A DNA stretch of 64,000 nt, taken from Lewinella sp. W8. GTDB taxonomy: Bacteria; Bacteroidota; Bacteroidia; Chitinophagales; Saprospiraceae. This document shows, piece by piece, positions 24,697-33,559 of the stretch. Under the pieces are notes generated by a model, which worked only from the letters and a program-made list of their open reading frames with translations, was not told the origin of the DNA and searched no databases. The translations under genes were made by a program, and so were the position numbers. The stretch covers positions 1 through 64,000 of the forward strand of contig NZ_SNAQ03000023.1 in the NCBI RefSeq assembly GCF_004375085.3, written 5' to 3'. Every line of letters starts with the position of its first letter. Position 1 is the first letter of the stretch.

Positions 24697-25680
24697 TTAC
24701 GGCAGCAGCACCCGGTCAATCATGTGGACCACCCCATTCACCGTTTGTACGTCTGGGATAAGCATGTTAGCCACCTGGCTGTTGTTATTACCTTGCACCG
24801 TAAGTACGCCGTTGTTGAAGGCGCCCACGCTGAGTGGGCTTTCTCCCAGCGGAGTGATCGTCCCCTGGTTCATCTCTGAAGTAAACTTACCGCCATCGGC
24901 GATGACGTGGTTGAGCAGCACCGCGGCCACGGTTTCCTTGGGCAGCTTACGGATGTCTTCGGGCTGTTCGAGGGACACGCCCAGGTCTTCGCCCAACTGG
25001 CGGAAGGCGGCATCCGAAGGCGCGAATACCGTAAAGGACGGACTACCCTCCGCGGCGGTCAAAGCCCCCGCCAATTCGGCGTAGACCACGGCTTCCACCA
25101 GGAAGGTAAGCTCGGGCGTCCGGAAAACCTCCGAACTGGCCAGGGCGATGGCGGACTGCACAATATCAACGCCGGTAGCCAGGAGGACCTTGTCAATGAC
25201 GTGCACCGTACCGTTTTCGGCCTGCACGTCGGTTGCCAGGATCTGGGAACCGTTGATGTACAGGTCTCCATCACGATTGATGAAGCGGCGATCAGGGCCC
25301 AACAGGGAGCCGGACACCATGCCTTCTCCAACCTCGGCGCCAGGAAGGTTGCCGTTGGAAACGTGGTAGAGCAGGGTATTGGTCAAAAAGCTTTTGTTGA
25401 GGACCGCAAAATCACCTTCCGCGACCAACCCCAATCGGCCAAAGGCCGCGTTGTTGGGGGCAAAAACCGTGAAATCACTTGTAAGGTCATTGGGGTTTGG
25501 GTTAGAGAGTGTGACGGCTACCCCACCCTGAACGGCGGCAGCTTCCAGTTGGCTGAAATCCGCATTGGTAACCGCGATGGCCGCAATGGTCGGTCGGGCG
25601 GGTTCGTCCTTTTCACAGCTTGAAAAACTAAAGAGCACGAGGGCCGTAATGGCCGCAGCAAAAAATTTATTGATTGACAT
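24697..25680 (-). CDS. FAS1 (fasciclin) domain lipoprotein, two domains
   Basis: A 327-residue lipoprotein. The leader MSINKFFAAAITALVLFSFS precedes a lipid-modified Cys in SSCEKDE. The C-x-K-D-E start matches the Bacteroidota lipoprotein export signal, so it is probably on the cell surface. Two fasciclin domains follow, about residues 32-168 and 172-327. Each carries the family H1 (FTVFAPNNAAFGRLG; FTVFAPSDAAFRQLG) and the H2-like endings VHVIDKVLL and VHMIDRVLLP. FAS1 domains act in adhesion to surfaces, polysaccharides or other cells. It is the second gene of an operon with an outer-membrane barrel protein ending 42 bases upstream. Confidence 0.9.
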   Translation of the reverse strand: MSINKFFAAAITALVLFSFSSCEKDEPARPTIAAIAVTNADFSQLEAAAVQGGVAVTLSNPNPNDLTSDFTVFAPNNAAFGRLGLVAEGDFAVLNKSFLTNTLLYHVSNGNLPGAEVGEGMVSGSLLGPDRRFINRDGDLYINGSQILATDVQAENGTVHVIDKVLLATGVDIVQSAIALASSEVFRTPELTFLVEAVVYAELAGALTAAEGSPSFTVFAPSDAAFRQLGEDLGVSLEQPEDIRKLPKETVAAVLLNHVIADGGKFTSEMNQGTITPLGESPLSVGAFNNGVLTVQGNNNSQVANMLIPDVQTVNGVVHMIDRVLLP

Positions 25681-25722
25681 TCTTGTCTAATTGTATTGGT
25701 TAAAGATTTGGTGGAGCGGGGC

Positions 25723-26613
25723 TTAGAAACTGTAGGTTACGGCGCCGGAGAACCCGGTTGATTGCCCTACGTTTCTGCCGTTGAGGTACCGGCTGGCGCT
25801 GGCCGACAGGCCGAATCCTCCACCTACCGGAGCAAAGAGCGTGACGCCCGCCCGGGAAAAACTGACGTCAGTAGCCGGGAAAAAGCCCGTAAAGCCCTCA
25901 CCCAAAATATTTACACCACTGGTCGAAACCTGACCAGCGTACCAAGCATCCACGTAAAACTTGCTGCCGGCGTAGCCCGCCCGGATTTCTCCCAGGACGG
26001 CATTGGGTACATCGTTGCTGCGCAAGCTGTAGCCAGCCTGGGTGGTCAGAAATACCCCCGAGGGCATACGGAATTGCGCCATGGCTAAACCAGTGACACT
26101 CGTGGCCCGGTTACCAATCGCCAGGATGGACTGCAAGCCTTCGTCAACCGCATAATCGCCAATTGGCGCGCTGATACCACCGCCCAGCATGAAGTGCAGG
26201 TCGTTTTCACCTACGGCGAAACTCACGGGGTTGTAGCGCAGGAAAACGGACAGGTCCTGGACGCCACTGCGGCTATTTTCGAAGCCCAGCTCATCGAGTA
26301 CGCCCTGCGAAGCGTTGCCCGTAGTGCTGATGTGGGGCAGCGCCGCCACTACGTCCCAGCGGTCACTCAGTCCGTAAGTACCAAATATGGAAACGCTGTT
26401 GACGTCAACCTCATTAAATACGGGTACACCTTCGGCATCGGTGGGCACCAAAAACACGTTGTCGTAGCTTTCAGCGGTGTAAGAAAGGGCGATCGTGCCT
26501 TTTCCCTTACCGTTCATGAAGCCACTTAGTAAGCTTTGGGCCTGCATATTTATGCCCCAAAGCAGTAATAAAAAAACAATTGGAAGTCGGAAGAAATTCA
26601 TAATAGTTTGCAT
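25723..26613 (-). CDS. Outer-membrane beta-barrel protein
   Basis: A 296-residue protein with a signal peptide (MNFFRLPIVFLLLLWGINMQ if started at the second Met, 26601; ATG at 26613 is equally possible) cut before QSLLSG. The remainder alternates polar and hydrophobic residues in about twelve strands with glycine turns and ends in AVTYSF, a terminal aromatic as required for barrel insertion. It resembles small transporter-like barrels of Bacteroidota with no assigned substrate. It is the first gene of the operon with the FAS1 lipoprotein, and the pair may make up a surface adhesion unit. Confidence 0.7.
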   Translation of the reverse strand: MQTIMNFFRLPIVFLLLLWGINMQAQSLLSGFMNGKGKGTIALSYTAESYDNVFLVPTDAEGVPVFNEVDVNSVSIFGTYGLSDRWDVVAALPHISTTGNASQGVLDELGFENSRSGVQDLSVFLRYNPVSFAVGENDLHFMLGGGISAPIGDYAVDEGLQSILAIGNRATSVTGLAMAQFRMPSGVFLTTQAGYSLRSNDVPNAVLGEIRAGYAGSKFYVDAWYAGQVSTSGVNILGEGFTGFFPATDVSFSRAGVTLFAPVGGGFGLSASASRYLNGRNVGQSTGFSGAVTYSF

Positions 26614-26948
26614 TTGGGCAAAGGGTGTTCTGCTTGCGCGATGGGCTTAAGGGCCCGGCAAGTGCAATCCTCTGCAGTAAAAAAGGGGGTGAATGAATTA
26701 CACTTCTACTTACGAGGTAAGCGAGGCTTCCGGTTTCACAATTGCCTAATTTTTTCCGCGCGTTTCAACTGCTTTGCTTCTGACACGGTGACCGTATTTC
26801 CCCGAATGCACAAAATTCCAACTCCCGCCGTCAACACTATTCAGAGAAGCGTACTCTCCTCTACATCAAAAATCAAACGCCATACGTCAAACGTCAAATC
26901 TCCAACATCACCTATCTTCCCGTTTCTTTCCTGACCAAGCACACATTC
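26614..26948. other. Divergent promoter region with CATCAAA/CGTCAAA word repeats
   Basis: This 335-base gap separates the divergent barrel gene and the BNR-repeat gene. No coding sequence is seen. At 26874-26908 it carries copies of the words ATCAAA and CGTCAAA that also form the elements at 1767-1802 and 57789-57863. No convincing promoter box could be fixed. Confidence 0.4.
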
Positions 26949-29831
26949 ATGAGATACAACTTCCTACTTTCTTTGCTCCTCCTGTTATTTTCCGGCACCT
27001 GCGTCCTCGCCCAAAAAAGCACCTCGGTGGCGGATCGCGACGCGGGATACCAGCAGCGACTGGCCCTGGAAAAGAACAGCCCCACCGCCGGCCTGGAGGC
27101 CGTCAACATCGGCCCCACCATCATGAGCGGACGGGTAACGGATCTGGCCGTGGATCCTAATGACCCCACTCACTTTTATGCCGCCTACGCCAGTGGTGGC
27201 CTCTGGGAAACCCACGACAACGGCATCACCTTCTCTCCCCTTTTCGAACGGGAAGCCGTGATGACCATCGGCGCCATTGACGTGCACTGGCCCAGTGGCA
27301 CCATCTACCTGGGCTCCGGTGAAGTCAACTCCAGTCGCTCCAGTTACGCCGGTAACGGAATGTACAAGAGTACCGACGGTGGAAAAACCTGGATGCACCT
27401 GGGGCTGGACGACACCCACCACATCGGTCGCGTAATCGTGGACGCCAAAGACCCCAACACCGTTTGGGTGGCCGCCCTCGGACACCTCTACGGCCGCAAC
27501 CTCGAGCGGGGCATCTATAAAACTACCGACGGCGGCAAGAGCTGGTCCAAAACGCTGTTCGTAGACGACCAGACGGGAGCCGTGGAACTCGTGCAGGACC
27601 CCCGCAATCCCAACGAACTCTTCGCCGCCACCTGGCAGCGGCAGCGGTGGGCCTGGGACTTCCTGGAGTCTGGTCCCGGCTCCGGCATCTACCACAGTAA
27701 GGACGGAGGCGACAGCTGGAAGCTGATCACGACGGGTGGTGACGGTTTCCCCACCGGAGAGGGCGCCGGCCGCATCGGTCTGGCCGTCAGCTACGACGAC
27801 CGCGGCAACCGCCACCTGTACGCCAGTATCGACAATTATTTCCGCCGCGATAAAACTGACGAGGAGGAAGACGGCCTCACCAAGGACGCCCTGCGCAACA
27901 TGAGTGCCGCGGCTTTCGCCGACGTCGACGATAAGGAGCTCGGCAGCTTCCTGCGCAGCAACGGCTTCCCCCGTGACCTGAAGCCGAGCGCCCTCAAAAA
28001 ACGGGTGGCCGACGGAGAACTGCGCCCCGTCCAACTCGTAGAATACCTGGAAGACGCCAATTCCCTGCTGTTCGACACGCCGGTGAAGGGTTTCGAACTT
28101 TACCACACCACCAACGACGGCCGTAAGTGGACGCGCACCCACGAGGACTACCTCGACGGCATCTACTTCAGCTACGGCTATTACTTCGGATTCCTCACCG
28201 TGCATCCGGAAGATCCGTCCACCATCTACGCCCTGGGCGTCCCCATGGTCAAGTCTACCGACGGCGGGAAAACCTGGAGTGGCGCCAACGGCGACAACGT
28301 ACACAGTGACCACCACGTGCTGTGGATCAACCCCGACCGGCCGGATCACCTCATCAACGGCAATGACGGCGGGGTGAACATCAGCTACGACGGCGGAGAA
28401 AACTGGTTCAAGGCCAACATGCCCTCCGTGGGGCAATTCTACGCCATTGCCGTAGACGACCACCCCGATGGCTACCGCGTATACGGCGGCCTGCAGGACA
28501 ACGGCACCTGGCGCGGACCGGGCAACTACCGCCCCGGACGCGGCTGGCACGGTGGCGGGCAGTACCCCTACGAACGCCTCTTCGGTGGTGACGGCATGCA
28601 GGTGGAAGTGGACCCCCGCGACAACGAAACCGTTTACGTCGGTCTGCAATTCGGCAACTACGCCCGGGTGAATCCCAAAACGGGAGAACGCAAGTTCATC
28701 ACCCCCAAGCACGAACTCGGGGAGCGCCCCTACCGCTGGAACTGGCAATCCCCCATCCTGGTCAGTAAGCACGTGCCCGAACTCTTCTACATGGGCAGCA
28801 ACTTCCTGCACCGCAGCTTCAACCGGGGCGACAAGTTCGAGATCATCAGCCCCGACCTCACCCAGGGCGGCAAGAAGGGAGACGTGGCCTACGGCACCCT
28901 GACGACGATCGACGAAAGTCCGCTCCGCTTCGGGCTGCTGTACGTCGGCAGCGACGACGGCCTGGTGCACCGCACCACTGACGGCGGCGCCAACTGGGTC
29001 AAGCTCAACAACGGCCTACCCAAAGACCTCTGGGTAAGCCGCGTGGAGGCCAGTCACCACGACGAAAACGTGGTCTATCTGACCCTGAACGGCTACCGCT
29101 ACGACGACTTCAACAGCTACGTCTACCGAAGTGAAGACCAGGGCGGAACCTGGGAACGCATCGGGATGGACCTCCCCGCCGAACCGGTCAACGTCATTCT
29201 GGAGGACCCGGCCAACCCCGAGCTGCTGTACGTAGGAACCGACCACGGCCTCTACGTCAGCATGGATGGCGGCAAGAGTTTCTCCGCCGGACCGTTGGAT
29301 CTGCCCAACGTGGCCGTCCATGATCTCGTAGTGCAGACGACGGCCAAAGACCTCGTCATCGGCACCCACGGTCGGTCCATCTACCGCACCGACGTCACCC
29401 TGCTGCAACAAATTGCCGGTCAGGCGTCACCGTCGCTGACGATGGGTAAAGTGGCTCCGGCCCGTTATTCCTCCCGTTACGGTGCCAGTAGCTGGTACAG
29501 CGATGACACCAGCCCAAAACGGGACGTAGCGGTCTATTCCCCGGTAGCCGGCAAGGGAATGCTGGAGGTGATGGCCGACGACGGCACCACCCTGCAAAGT
29601 ATGGAAGTAGAGCTGGCGGAGGGCTTCGGCACCCTCAGCTACGACCTCTCCGTCGCCGCCGATAAGGTGGCGGCCTACACCGCCCTCCTCAACAAGGATA
29701 AAAAAGAAGACGAGGACCCCGTTGACGTCAAGGCCGCCGACAATGGTGCCTACTACCTCCGGGCCGGCAAATACACCCTCAAACTCAGCGTCGGCGACCA
29801 GGAGGCCAAAACCATGCTGGAGGTGAAGTGA
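26949..29831 (+). CDS. Exported BNR/VPS10-like beta-propeller protein
   Basis: A 960-residue protein with a signal peptide (cut after SGTCVLA). At least nine Asp-box/BNR motifs are visible: KSTDGGKTWMHLG, KTTDGGKSWSKTL, HSKDGGDSWKLI, HTTNDGRKWTRT, KSTDGGKTWSG, ISYDGGENWFK, RTTDGGANWVKL, RSEDQGGTWERI and VSMDGGKSFSAG. They make two propellers of the sortilin/VPS10 or WD40/YVTN/BNR class widespread in Bacteroidota. A 100-residue C-terminal beta domain (about 850-960) ends in KLSVGDQEAKTMLEVK. A non-propeller helical insertion lies at about residues 295-370. No sialidase catalytic set is seen, so a binding role or peptide-linked function is as likely as hydrolysis. A terminator follows at 29892. 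Confidence 0.85.
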   Translation: MRYNFLLSLLLLLFSGTCVLAQKSTSVADRDAGYQQRLALEKNSPTAGLEAVNIGPTIMSGRVTDLAVDPNDPTHFYAAYASGGLWETHDNGITFSPLFEREAVMTIGAIDVHWPSGTIYLGSGEVNSSRSSYAGNGMYKSTDGGKTWMHLGLDDTHHIGRVIVDAKDPNTVWVAALGHLYGRNLERGIYKTTDGGKSWSKTLFVDDQTGAVELVQDPRNPNELFAATWQRQRWAWDFLESGPGSGIYHSKDGGDSWKLITTGGDGFPTGEGAGRIGLAVSYDDRGNRHLYASIDNYFRRDKTDEEEDGLTKDALRNMSAAAFADVDDKELGSFLRSNGFPRDLKPSALKKRVADGELRPVQLVEYLEDANSLLFDTPVKGFELYHTTNDGRKWTRTHEDYLDGIYFSYGYYFGFLTVHPEDPSTIYALGVPMVKSTDGGKTWSGANGDNVHSDHHVLWINPDRPDHLINGNDGGVNISYDGGENWFKANMPSVGQFYAIAVDDHPDGYRVYGGLQDNGTWRGPGNYRPGRGWHGGGQYPYERLFGGDGMQVEVDPRDNETVYVGLQFGNYARVNPKTGERKFITPKHELGERPYRWNWQSPILVSKHVPELFYMGSNFLHRSFNRGDKFEIISPDLTQGGKKGDVAYGTLTTIDESPLRFGLLYVGSDDGLVHRTTDGGANWVKLNNGLPKDLWVSRVEASHHDENVVYLTLNGYRYDDFNSYVYRSEDQGGTWERIGMDLPAEPVNVILEDPANPELLYVGTDHGLYVSMDGGKSFSAGPLDLPNVAVHDLVVQTTAKDLVIGTHGRSIYRTDVTLLQQIAGQASPSLTMGKVAPARYSSRYGASSWYSDDTSPKRDVAVYSPVAGKGMLEVMADDGTTLQSMEVELAEGFGTLSYDLSVAADKVAAYTALLNKDKKEDEDPVDVKAADNGAYYLRAGKYTLKLSVGDQEAKTMLEVK

Positions 29832-29833
29832 GC

Positions 29834-29870
29834 ATGAGGCTATAAGCCTGAGGATTGAGGATACAGGCTT
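29834..29870. repeat. Short word repeat (GAGGATTGAGGAT) after the BNR gene stop
   Basis: Directly after the stop codon at 29829-29831 the sequence repeats the words TGAGGAT, TGAGGAT and AGGCTT, the same words found at 46246-46347. It precedes the terminator hairpin. Confidence 0.5.
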
Positions 29871-29891
29871 AATTATCCAGGCCAACTCTAA

Positions 29892-29927
29892 AATCTGCCC
29901 CGTCGGACAATTCCGGCGGGGCAGATT
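29892..29927 (+). terminator. Rho-independent terminator of the BNR gene
   Basis: A 16-bp stem (AATCTGCCCCGTCGGA against TCCGGCGGGGCAGATT, one G-U type pair) with a 4-base loop, followed by GCTTTTAG. An outer pair CTCTAAAA/TTTTAGAG flanks it. It lies about 60 bases after the stop at 29831. Confidence 0.8.
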
Positions 29928-29971
29928 GCTTTTAGAGGCAACGTTCTCCGAAAACTTACGTCCCTAAGGAT

Positions 29972-31171
29972 ATGAGACTAGTAATTGCCTTTTTTCTCCT
30001 GATGGGCCTGACACCCGTGCGGGCCCAGGATACCCAGCCACTTTCCATTGAGCACACCATTACCTCACAAGCTTTCGGCGACGAGCGAAAGGTGACGGTG
30101 TACCTTCCTCCCAACTACTACAATCGTCCGGAGGTGAGATACACCGTCACCTACGTACTCGATGGTCACTACGCTCCCTTCATTGACCTGGTGGTCAAAA
30201 CCCTGGAGTATAACGTGAACGCTCGCAAGATTACGCCCACCATCGTGGTGGGCATCCACGCCAGGCGACGGGGACAGGAATTCACGATGCCCATGTCTCC
30301 CGAAGCAGAACGGGAGGGTCGGGCGGACGCCCTGCAGCAACACTTCCGCGATGAAGTCTTTCCACTAATCGACTCTCTGTATCCCGACCGGCAGGAATAT
30401 CGATCCATCATTGGTCATTCAAGCGGGGGGCTGTTCGTGTTGCATACCCTTTTTGGGAAGGCCGCGGACTTATTTGATGGCTACGTGGCCATCAGCCCGG
30501 CCCTGCGGCCGGGAAACAACAACATCCTGCCCGATGCCACCGATCGGCTGGCGCAGGGAAAGCCCCTCCATAAATTTCTGTACTGCTCGGCCGGCACCGT
30601 CGGGGAGCGGGAGGAGCTGTTCGGCGGAGCGGTCAAACGCATCGATGCCCTGTTGCAGTCCCAGCCCGATCACGGCCTGTACTGGGAAAAAACGATTTTC
30701 GAGGGACTGGACCACTGGTCCGTCGTCGGCCCCTCCGTGCTGGACGGCGCCCTGCGGCAGACCCGGGCCTTTCGGGCGGACATGAAAAACATCGTCGACT
30801 TTGCCCGGGACGGGAGCACGCCCCTTAAGGAACGACTCGATGCCTTCTACGCTAAGAATAAATCGAAGTATGGTTTTGCGGACCTGCCCTCCGATCGCTA
30901 TCTCCGATCGGTATCCAGGGAGCTGGAGCGCTTGGAACATACCGAGCAGGCGGTGGCCCTGATGGAATGGTCGCTCGGGCAGTATCCAGACAATTTTCGG
31001 CTGACCAAAGAACACGCTATGCTGCTGGCGAGCATGGGGAAAATCGGGGCTGCCCGCAAAGGCTTCGGCACCTGTCTCAGCCTACTCAAACGCCAGAAAG
31101 AGGACATGGACCAGGAGGTTTACGCCGCCAACGTGCAGGACATCGAGGAACGACTGGCGAAGCTGAAGTAA
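29972..31171 (+). CDS. Secreted esterase (Esterase D/Fes-like) with C-terminal TPR-like tail
   Basis: A 399-residue exported protein (signal MRLVIAFFLLMGLTPVRAQ). Residues 25-265 are an alpha/beta hydrolase of the putative esterase family: VYLPPNYYNRPEVRYTVTYV, nucleophile elbow IIGHSSGGLFVLH at about 148-160, and the catalytic His in GLDHWSVVGPS. Residues 290-399 are helical with TPR-like units (EQAVALMEWSLGQYPDNFRL, EHAMLLASMGKIGAARKGF). It resembles other Bacteroidota esterases with C-terminal repeats; the substrate is unknown. It is preceded by a terminator, so it has its own promoter, and is followed by a tandem-repeat array. Confidence 0.85.
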   Translation: MRLVIAFFLLMGLTPVRAQDTQPLSIEHTITSQAFGDERKVTVYLPPNYYNRPEVRYTVTYVLDGHYAPFIDLVVKTLEYNVNARKITPTIVVGIHARRRGQEFTMPMSPEAEREGRADALQQHFRDEVFPLIDSLYPDRQEYRSIIGHSSGGLFVLHTLFGKAADLFDGYVAISPALRPGNNNILPDATDRLAQGKPLHKFLYCSAGTVGEREELFGGAVKRIDALLQSQPDHGLYWEKTIFEGLDHWSVVGPSVLDGALRQTRAFRADMKNIVDFARDGSTPLKERLDAFYAKNKSKYGFADLPSDRYLRSVSRELERLEHTEQAVALMEWSLGQYPDNFRLTKEHAMLLASMGKIGAARKGFGTCLSLLKRQKEDMDQEVYAANVQDIEERLAKLK

Positions 31172-31256
31172 GGGAGTGGCGGGGCTTCCCCGGTGCGGGG
31201 TGAGTCCCAAAATCCGGTATTCAGTTGGGGTGAAGTCCACCATTGATTACCCTGAC

Positions 31257-31683
31257 CGAAAACCACCGGAAAAAGCTTGCTTCCCGCCCGTGGTGTGCAT
31301 GGTCGGGCGAGCGCAGGCCGATCGTTGGTCTGAGGCAAAAGAGAAGGCTGAACGAAAACCACCGGAATAGGCTTGCTCCCCGCCCGTGGTGGGCATGGTC
31401 GGCAAGTGAAAGCCGATCGTTGGGCTGAGGCAAAGAAGGCTGAACGAAATCCACCGGAATAGGCTTGCTCCCCGCCCGTGGTGGGCATGGTCGGCAAGTG
31501 CAAGCCGATCGTTGGGCTGAGGCAAAGAAGGCTGAACGAAATCCACCGGAATAGGCTTGCTCCGCAAGCCGGTCGTAATGGCAAAGATTAAGGTCCAGTC
31601 CAAAGCCCCCCCCCTGGAAGAAGCTTACTCCCCGCCCGTGGTGGGCATGGTCGGGCAAGCGCAGGCCGGTCGTAAAGCAAAGC
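31257..31683. repeat. Tandem array of 92-96 bp units (four and a half copies)
   Basis: Units begin with CGAAAACCACCGGA or CGAAATCCACCGGA at 31257, 31353, 31445 and 31537, giving periods of 96, 92 and 92. The fourth unit has lost its middle, and a fifth partial unit runs from about 31623 to 31683. Each full unit contains GCCCGTGGTGGGC (a small hairpin) flanked by GGCTTGC and GCAAGCC-type arms, so each can fold into a stem-loop. The period is not a multiple of three and no frame stays open with consistent repeats, so it is not coding. The surrounding gap (31172-31882) holds no gene. It is not a CRISPR array: units are contiguous with no unique spacers. Confidence 0.85.
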
Positions 31684-31882
31684 AATCAGCGCGGCCAACA
31701 CTGAAACAGGAGTCCTTAGGGAGTTTTTCGGTTTACGGTGGAGTAGTTGAATTATGGCGGAGCAGGTGCCCAGATCATTCCCGGGTGCCATCATCCGGGA
31801 TGAATTGCTCCACTTTAACCTTTCCTTAAAACACAAGGGACGGCAAGGCGGCGTCAATAGGAAAGAGCACTCCCCGATTGAT

Positions 31883-32170
31883 ATGCCGGCCATTTGGAAA
31901 TACTACCTTGATACCACCTTGTTTAATCTGGGATTTTCCATCCTCGTGGGGCTTTACGCCGGTCCGGTGTGGTCGCTGCTCACCTTTGCTTCCTTCGGTA
32001 CGGGCGTTGGCTTCCTGGGGTACGGCTATTTCCGGGAAGCCGAGTATTATTTCTACCGGAACCTGGGTTACACCAAAGGAGCATTGATGGCGCGGGTATG
32101 GGTCTTCAACCTCATCGTGGTCGTCATCGCGCTTGGCGCGTTCGCCATCATCAGCAAGCTGTTCTCATGA
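31883..32170 (+). CDS. Small membrane partner of the ABC ATPase (copy B)
   Basis: A 95-residue protein started at ATG 31883 (MPAIWKYYLDTTLFNLGF); a longer in-frame reading from 31754 is not family-like. Three hydrophobic helices: residues 10-28, 30-50 and 70-92. The segment EYYFYRNLGYTKGALM before the last helix matches EFIYYKNLGVSKRLLW in the protein at 23169-23513. It ends in an ATGA overlap with the ATPase start. It is much shorter than standard permeases, so it is likely to assemble as an oligomer. Confidence 0.7.
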   Translation: MPAIWKYYLDTTLFNLGFSILVGLYAGPVWSLLTFASFGTGVGFLGYGYFREAEYYFYRNLGYTKGALMARVWVFNLIVVVIALGAFAIISKLFS

Positions 32171-32871
32171 AACTGTCCATCAGGAACGCCACCAAGTCTT
32201 TCGGGAAAAAATGGGTATTTTCTGATTTGTCCCTGGAGGTATCACGCGGAGAGATCGTGGGCCTCTTTGGGAGAAATGGAAGCGGAAAATCTACGCTCCT
32301 CAGGATGATCTTTGGCACCCTGTCCCGATCAAATCGAGGATTCCGCTCCGCTACACGCTCCGACGCCCTCCGTCTGACGATGGACGAGAAAATGATCGCC
32401 CCGAAACGCGTCATCCCCGATCAGTGGGTCGCCTATCTGCCCCAGCACAAGTTTCTGCCCGCCAGGATGCGCATTCGGAACATCGTACCGCTCTATTTCC
32501 AGGATGAGGAAACGCTGGACAGCATCTTCTACGCCCCGACGGTCTCGCAGATCGAAAATCGCACCCCCGCAGAGCTGTCCGTCGGTCAGCGGAAGTACGT
32601 AGAAATTTTGCTGGTGGCGCACCTACCCCACCCCTTCTTGCTGCTCGATGAACCCTTCTCCATGATTGATCCGCAGTACGCAGAACTGATCGAAGAACGG
32701 CTCACCGAACTAAAGAAATCCAAGGGCATTCTGCTGACCGACCATTACTACCGGCACGTGCTGCGGATTGCGGACCGCAACTTCCTTCTTAAAGACGGAA
32801 GCATACATCCGGTAGCGGGAGAACGGGCGTTGCGGGAAGGGGGGTACCTACCCGCACCACGCGACCGTTGA
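32167..32871 (+). CDS. ABC transporter ATPase of a minimal two-gene module (copy B)
   Basis: A 234-residue ABC ATPase started at ATG 32167, which overlaps the membrane-protein stop by 4 bases. Walker A is GRNGSGKST (residues 37-45), the Q-loop is YLPQHKFLP, the signature is LSVGQRKYVEI, Walker B is FLLLDEPFS and the switch His is in LLTDHYYRH. It is paralogous to the ATPase at 22516-23172 (same RIR segment after the Q-loop, same DH.YR switch, same GE..L..GGYL ending). Its stop lies 3 bases from that of the convergent flavin-binding protein gene. Confidence 0.85.
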   Translation: MKLSIRNATKSFGKKWVFSDLSLEVSRGEIVGLFGRNGSGKSTLLRMIFGTLSRSNRGFRSATRSDALRLTMDEKMIAPKRVIPDQWVAYLPQHKFLPARMRIRNIVPLYFQDEETLDSIFYAPTVSQIENRTPAELSVGQRKYVEILLVAHLPHPFLLLDEPFSMIDPQYAELIEERLTELKKSKGILLTDHYYRHVLRIADRNFLLKDGSIHPVAGERALREGGYLPAPRDR

Positions 32872-32874
32872 CCT

Positions 32875-33501
32875 TTATTTGAGGTGGTCCGGCAGCGGAA
32901 TATCGCCCGCATCCGGCCCGGTAACGGCCGCTCCCCGCTGCGGCGCGATGGGGATCAGTCCCGTCCAGATTTGGTGGTCCGCTTCCGCTTCGACGAAGGT
33001 CGGTGGTCCCTGCCGAACCTTTGCCGAAGCTTCGGTAATCGGCACGCCGATGGCCATCGTCTTGTCCATTTGTTTTTGGGTCATTGGGATCAGGTAATCC
33101 CAGGAACCGGGTACCATTTTTTCTGTCAGTTGCTTGAAGGCTTCGTACTTCAATTCCTGGTCCTCAATCACGGTCGGTTTCCCGTAAAGCACCACCGAGC
33201 GGTAGTTGATGGAATGGTTGAAGGCCGTTTTGGCCACCACGATATCGTCCGCCAGGGTCACCGTAATGCATACCTCATCCAATTGGGCCAGGCTGCGGAA
33301 GAAGTGGCTGCCCACCGAGGCGTGAAAGTAGACGCTGTCCCCCACCCTAACGATCGATTGGGGAATACTGCGTACCCGACCCTCCCAGACAAAACTCATG
33401 GTACAAAAGAGCGCTTCGTCGAGAATCGGATAGATGGTTTCGGCATCGTAGTGCGCCCGCTTCGGGTAGCGGGAGGGGCGGAGTCGGTCGGTGGTGGCCA
33501 T
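32875..33501 (-). CDS. Pyridoxamine 5'-phosphate oxidase-family flavin-binding protein
   Basis: A 208-residue protein of the FMN-binding split-barrel group (COG3467; includes nitroimidazole-resistance proteins). RYPKRAHYDAETIYPILDEA at the N-terminus, FHASVGSHFFRSLA, FNHSINYRSVVLYGKP and a histidine-rich C-terminal end (EADHQIWTGLIPI) are typical. The likely cofactor is FMN or F420; a detoxifying reductase is possible, but the substrate cannot be stated. It starts 59 bases before (downstream of) the TamL stop on the same strand, and converges on the ABC ATPase gene. Confidence 0.85.
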   Translation of the reverse strand: MATTDRLRPSRYPKRAHYDAETIYPILDEALFCTMSFVWEGRVRSIPQSIVRVGDSVYFHASVGSHFFRSLAQLDEVCITVTLADDIVVAKTAFNHSINYRSVVLYGKPTVIEDQELKYEAFKQLTEKMVPGSWDYLIPMTQKQMDKTMAIGVPITEASAKVRQGPPTFVEAEADHQIWTGLIPIAPQRGAAVTGPDAGDIPLPDHLK

Positions 33502-33559
33502 ACAGCTAATTTTGCTGCGTCAAAGCTAAGGCCCTGCTCCGGAAACGGCACCCCATCGA

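Noticed and set aside
26985-28970. A 661-residue open frame on the minus strand inside the BNR gene
   Set aside because: It lies fully antisense to a gene with a signal peptide and nine BNR motifs; its translation is low-complexity V/G/A-rich with no family features, a usual shadow in GC-rich DNA.
31257-31683. Possible CRISPR array
   Set aside because: Units are 92-96 bases and contiguous, without unique spacers, and no cas gene is present.
31120-31685. Antisense frames through the 92-96 bp repeat (about 118-154 residues)
   Set aside because: The repeat period is not a multiple of three, so the frames pass through different translations of the same unit. No start context or homology supports a protein.
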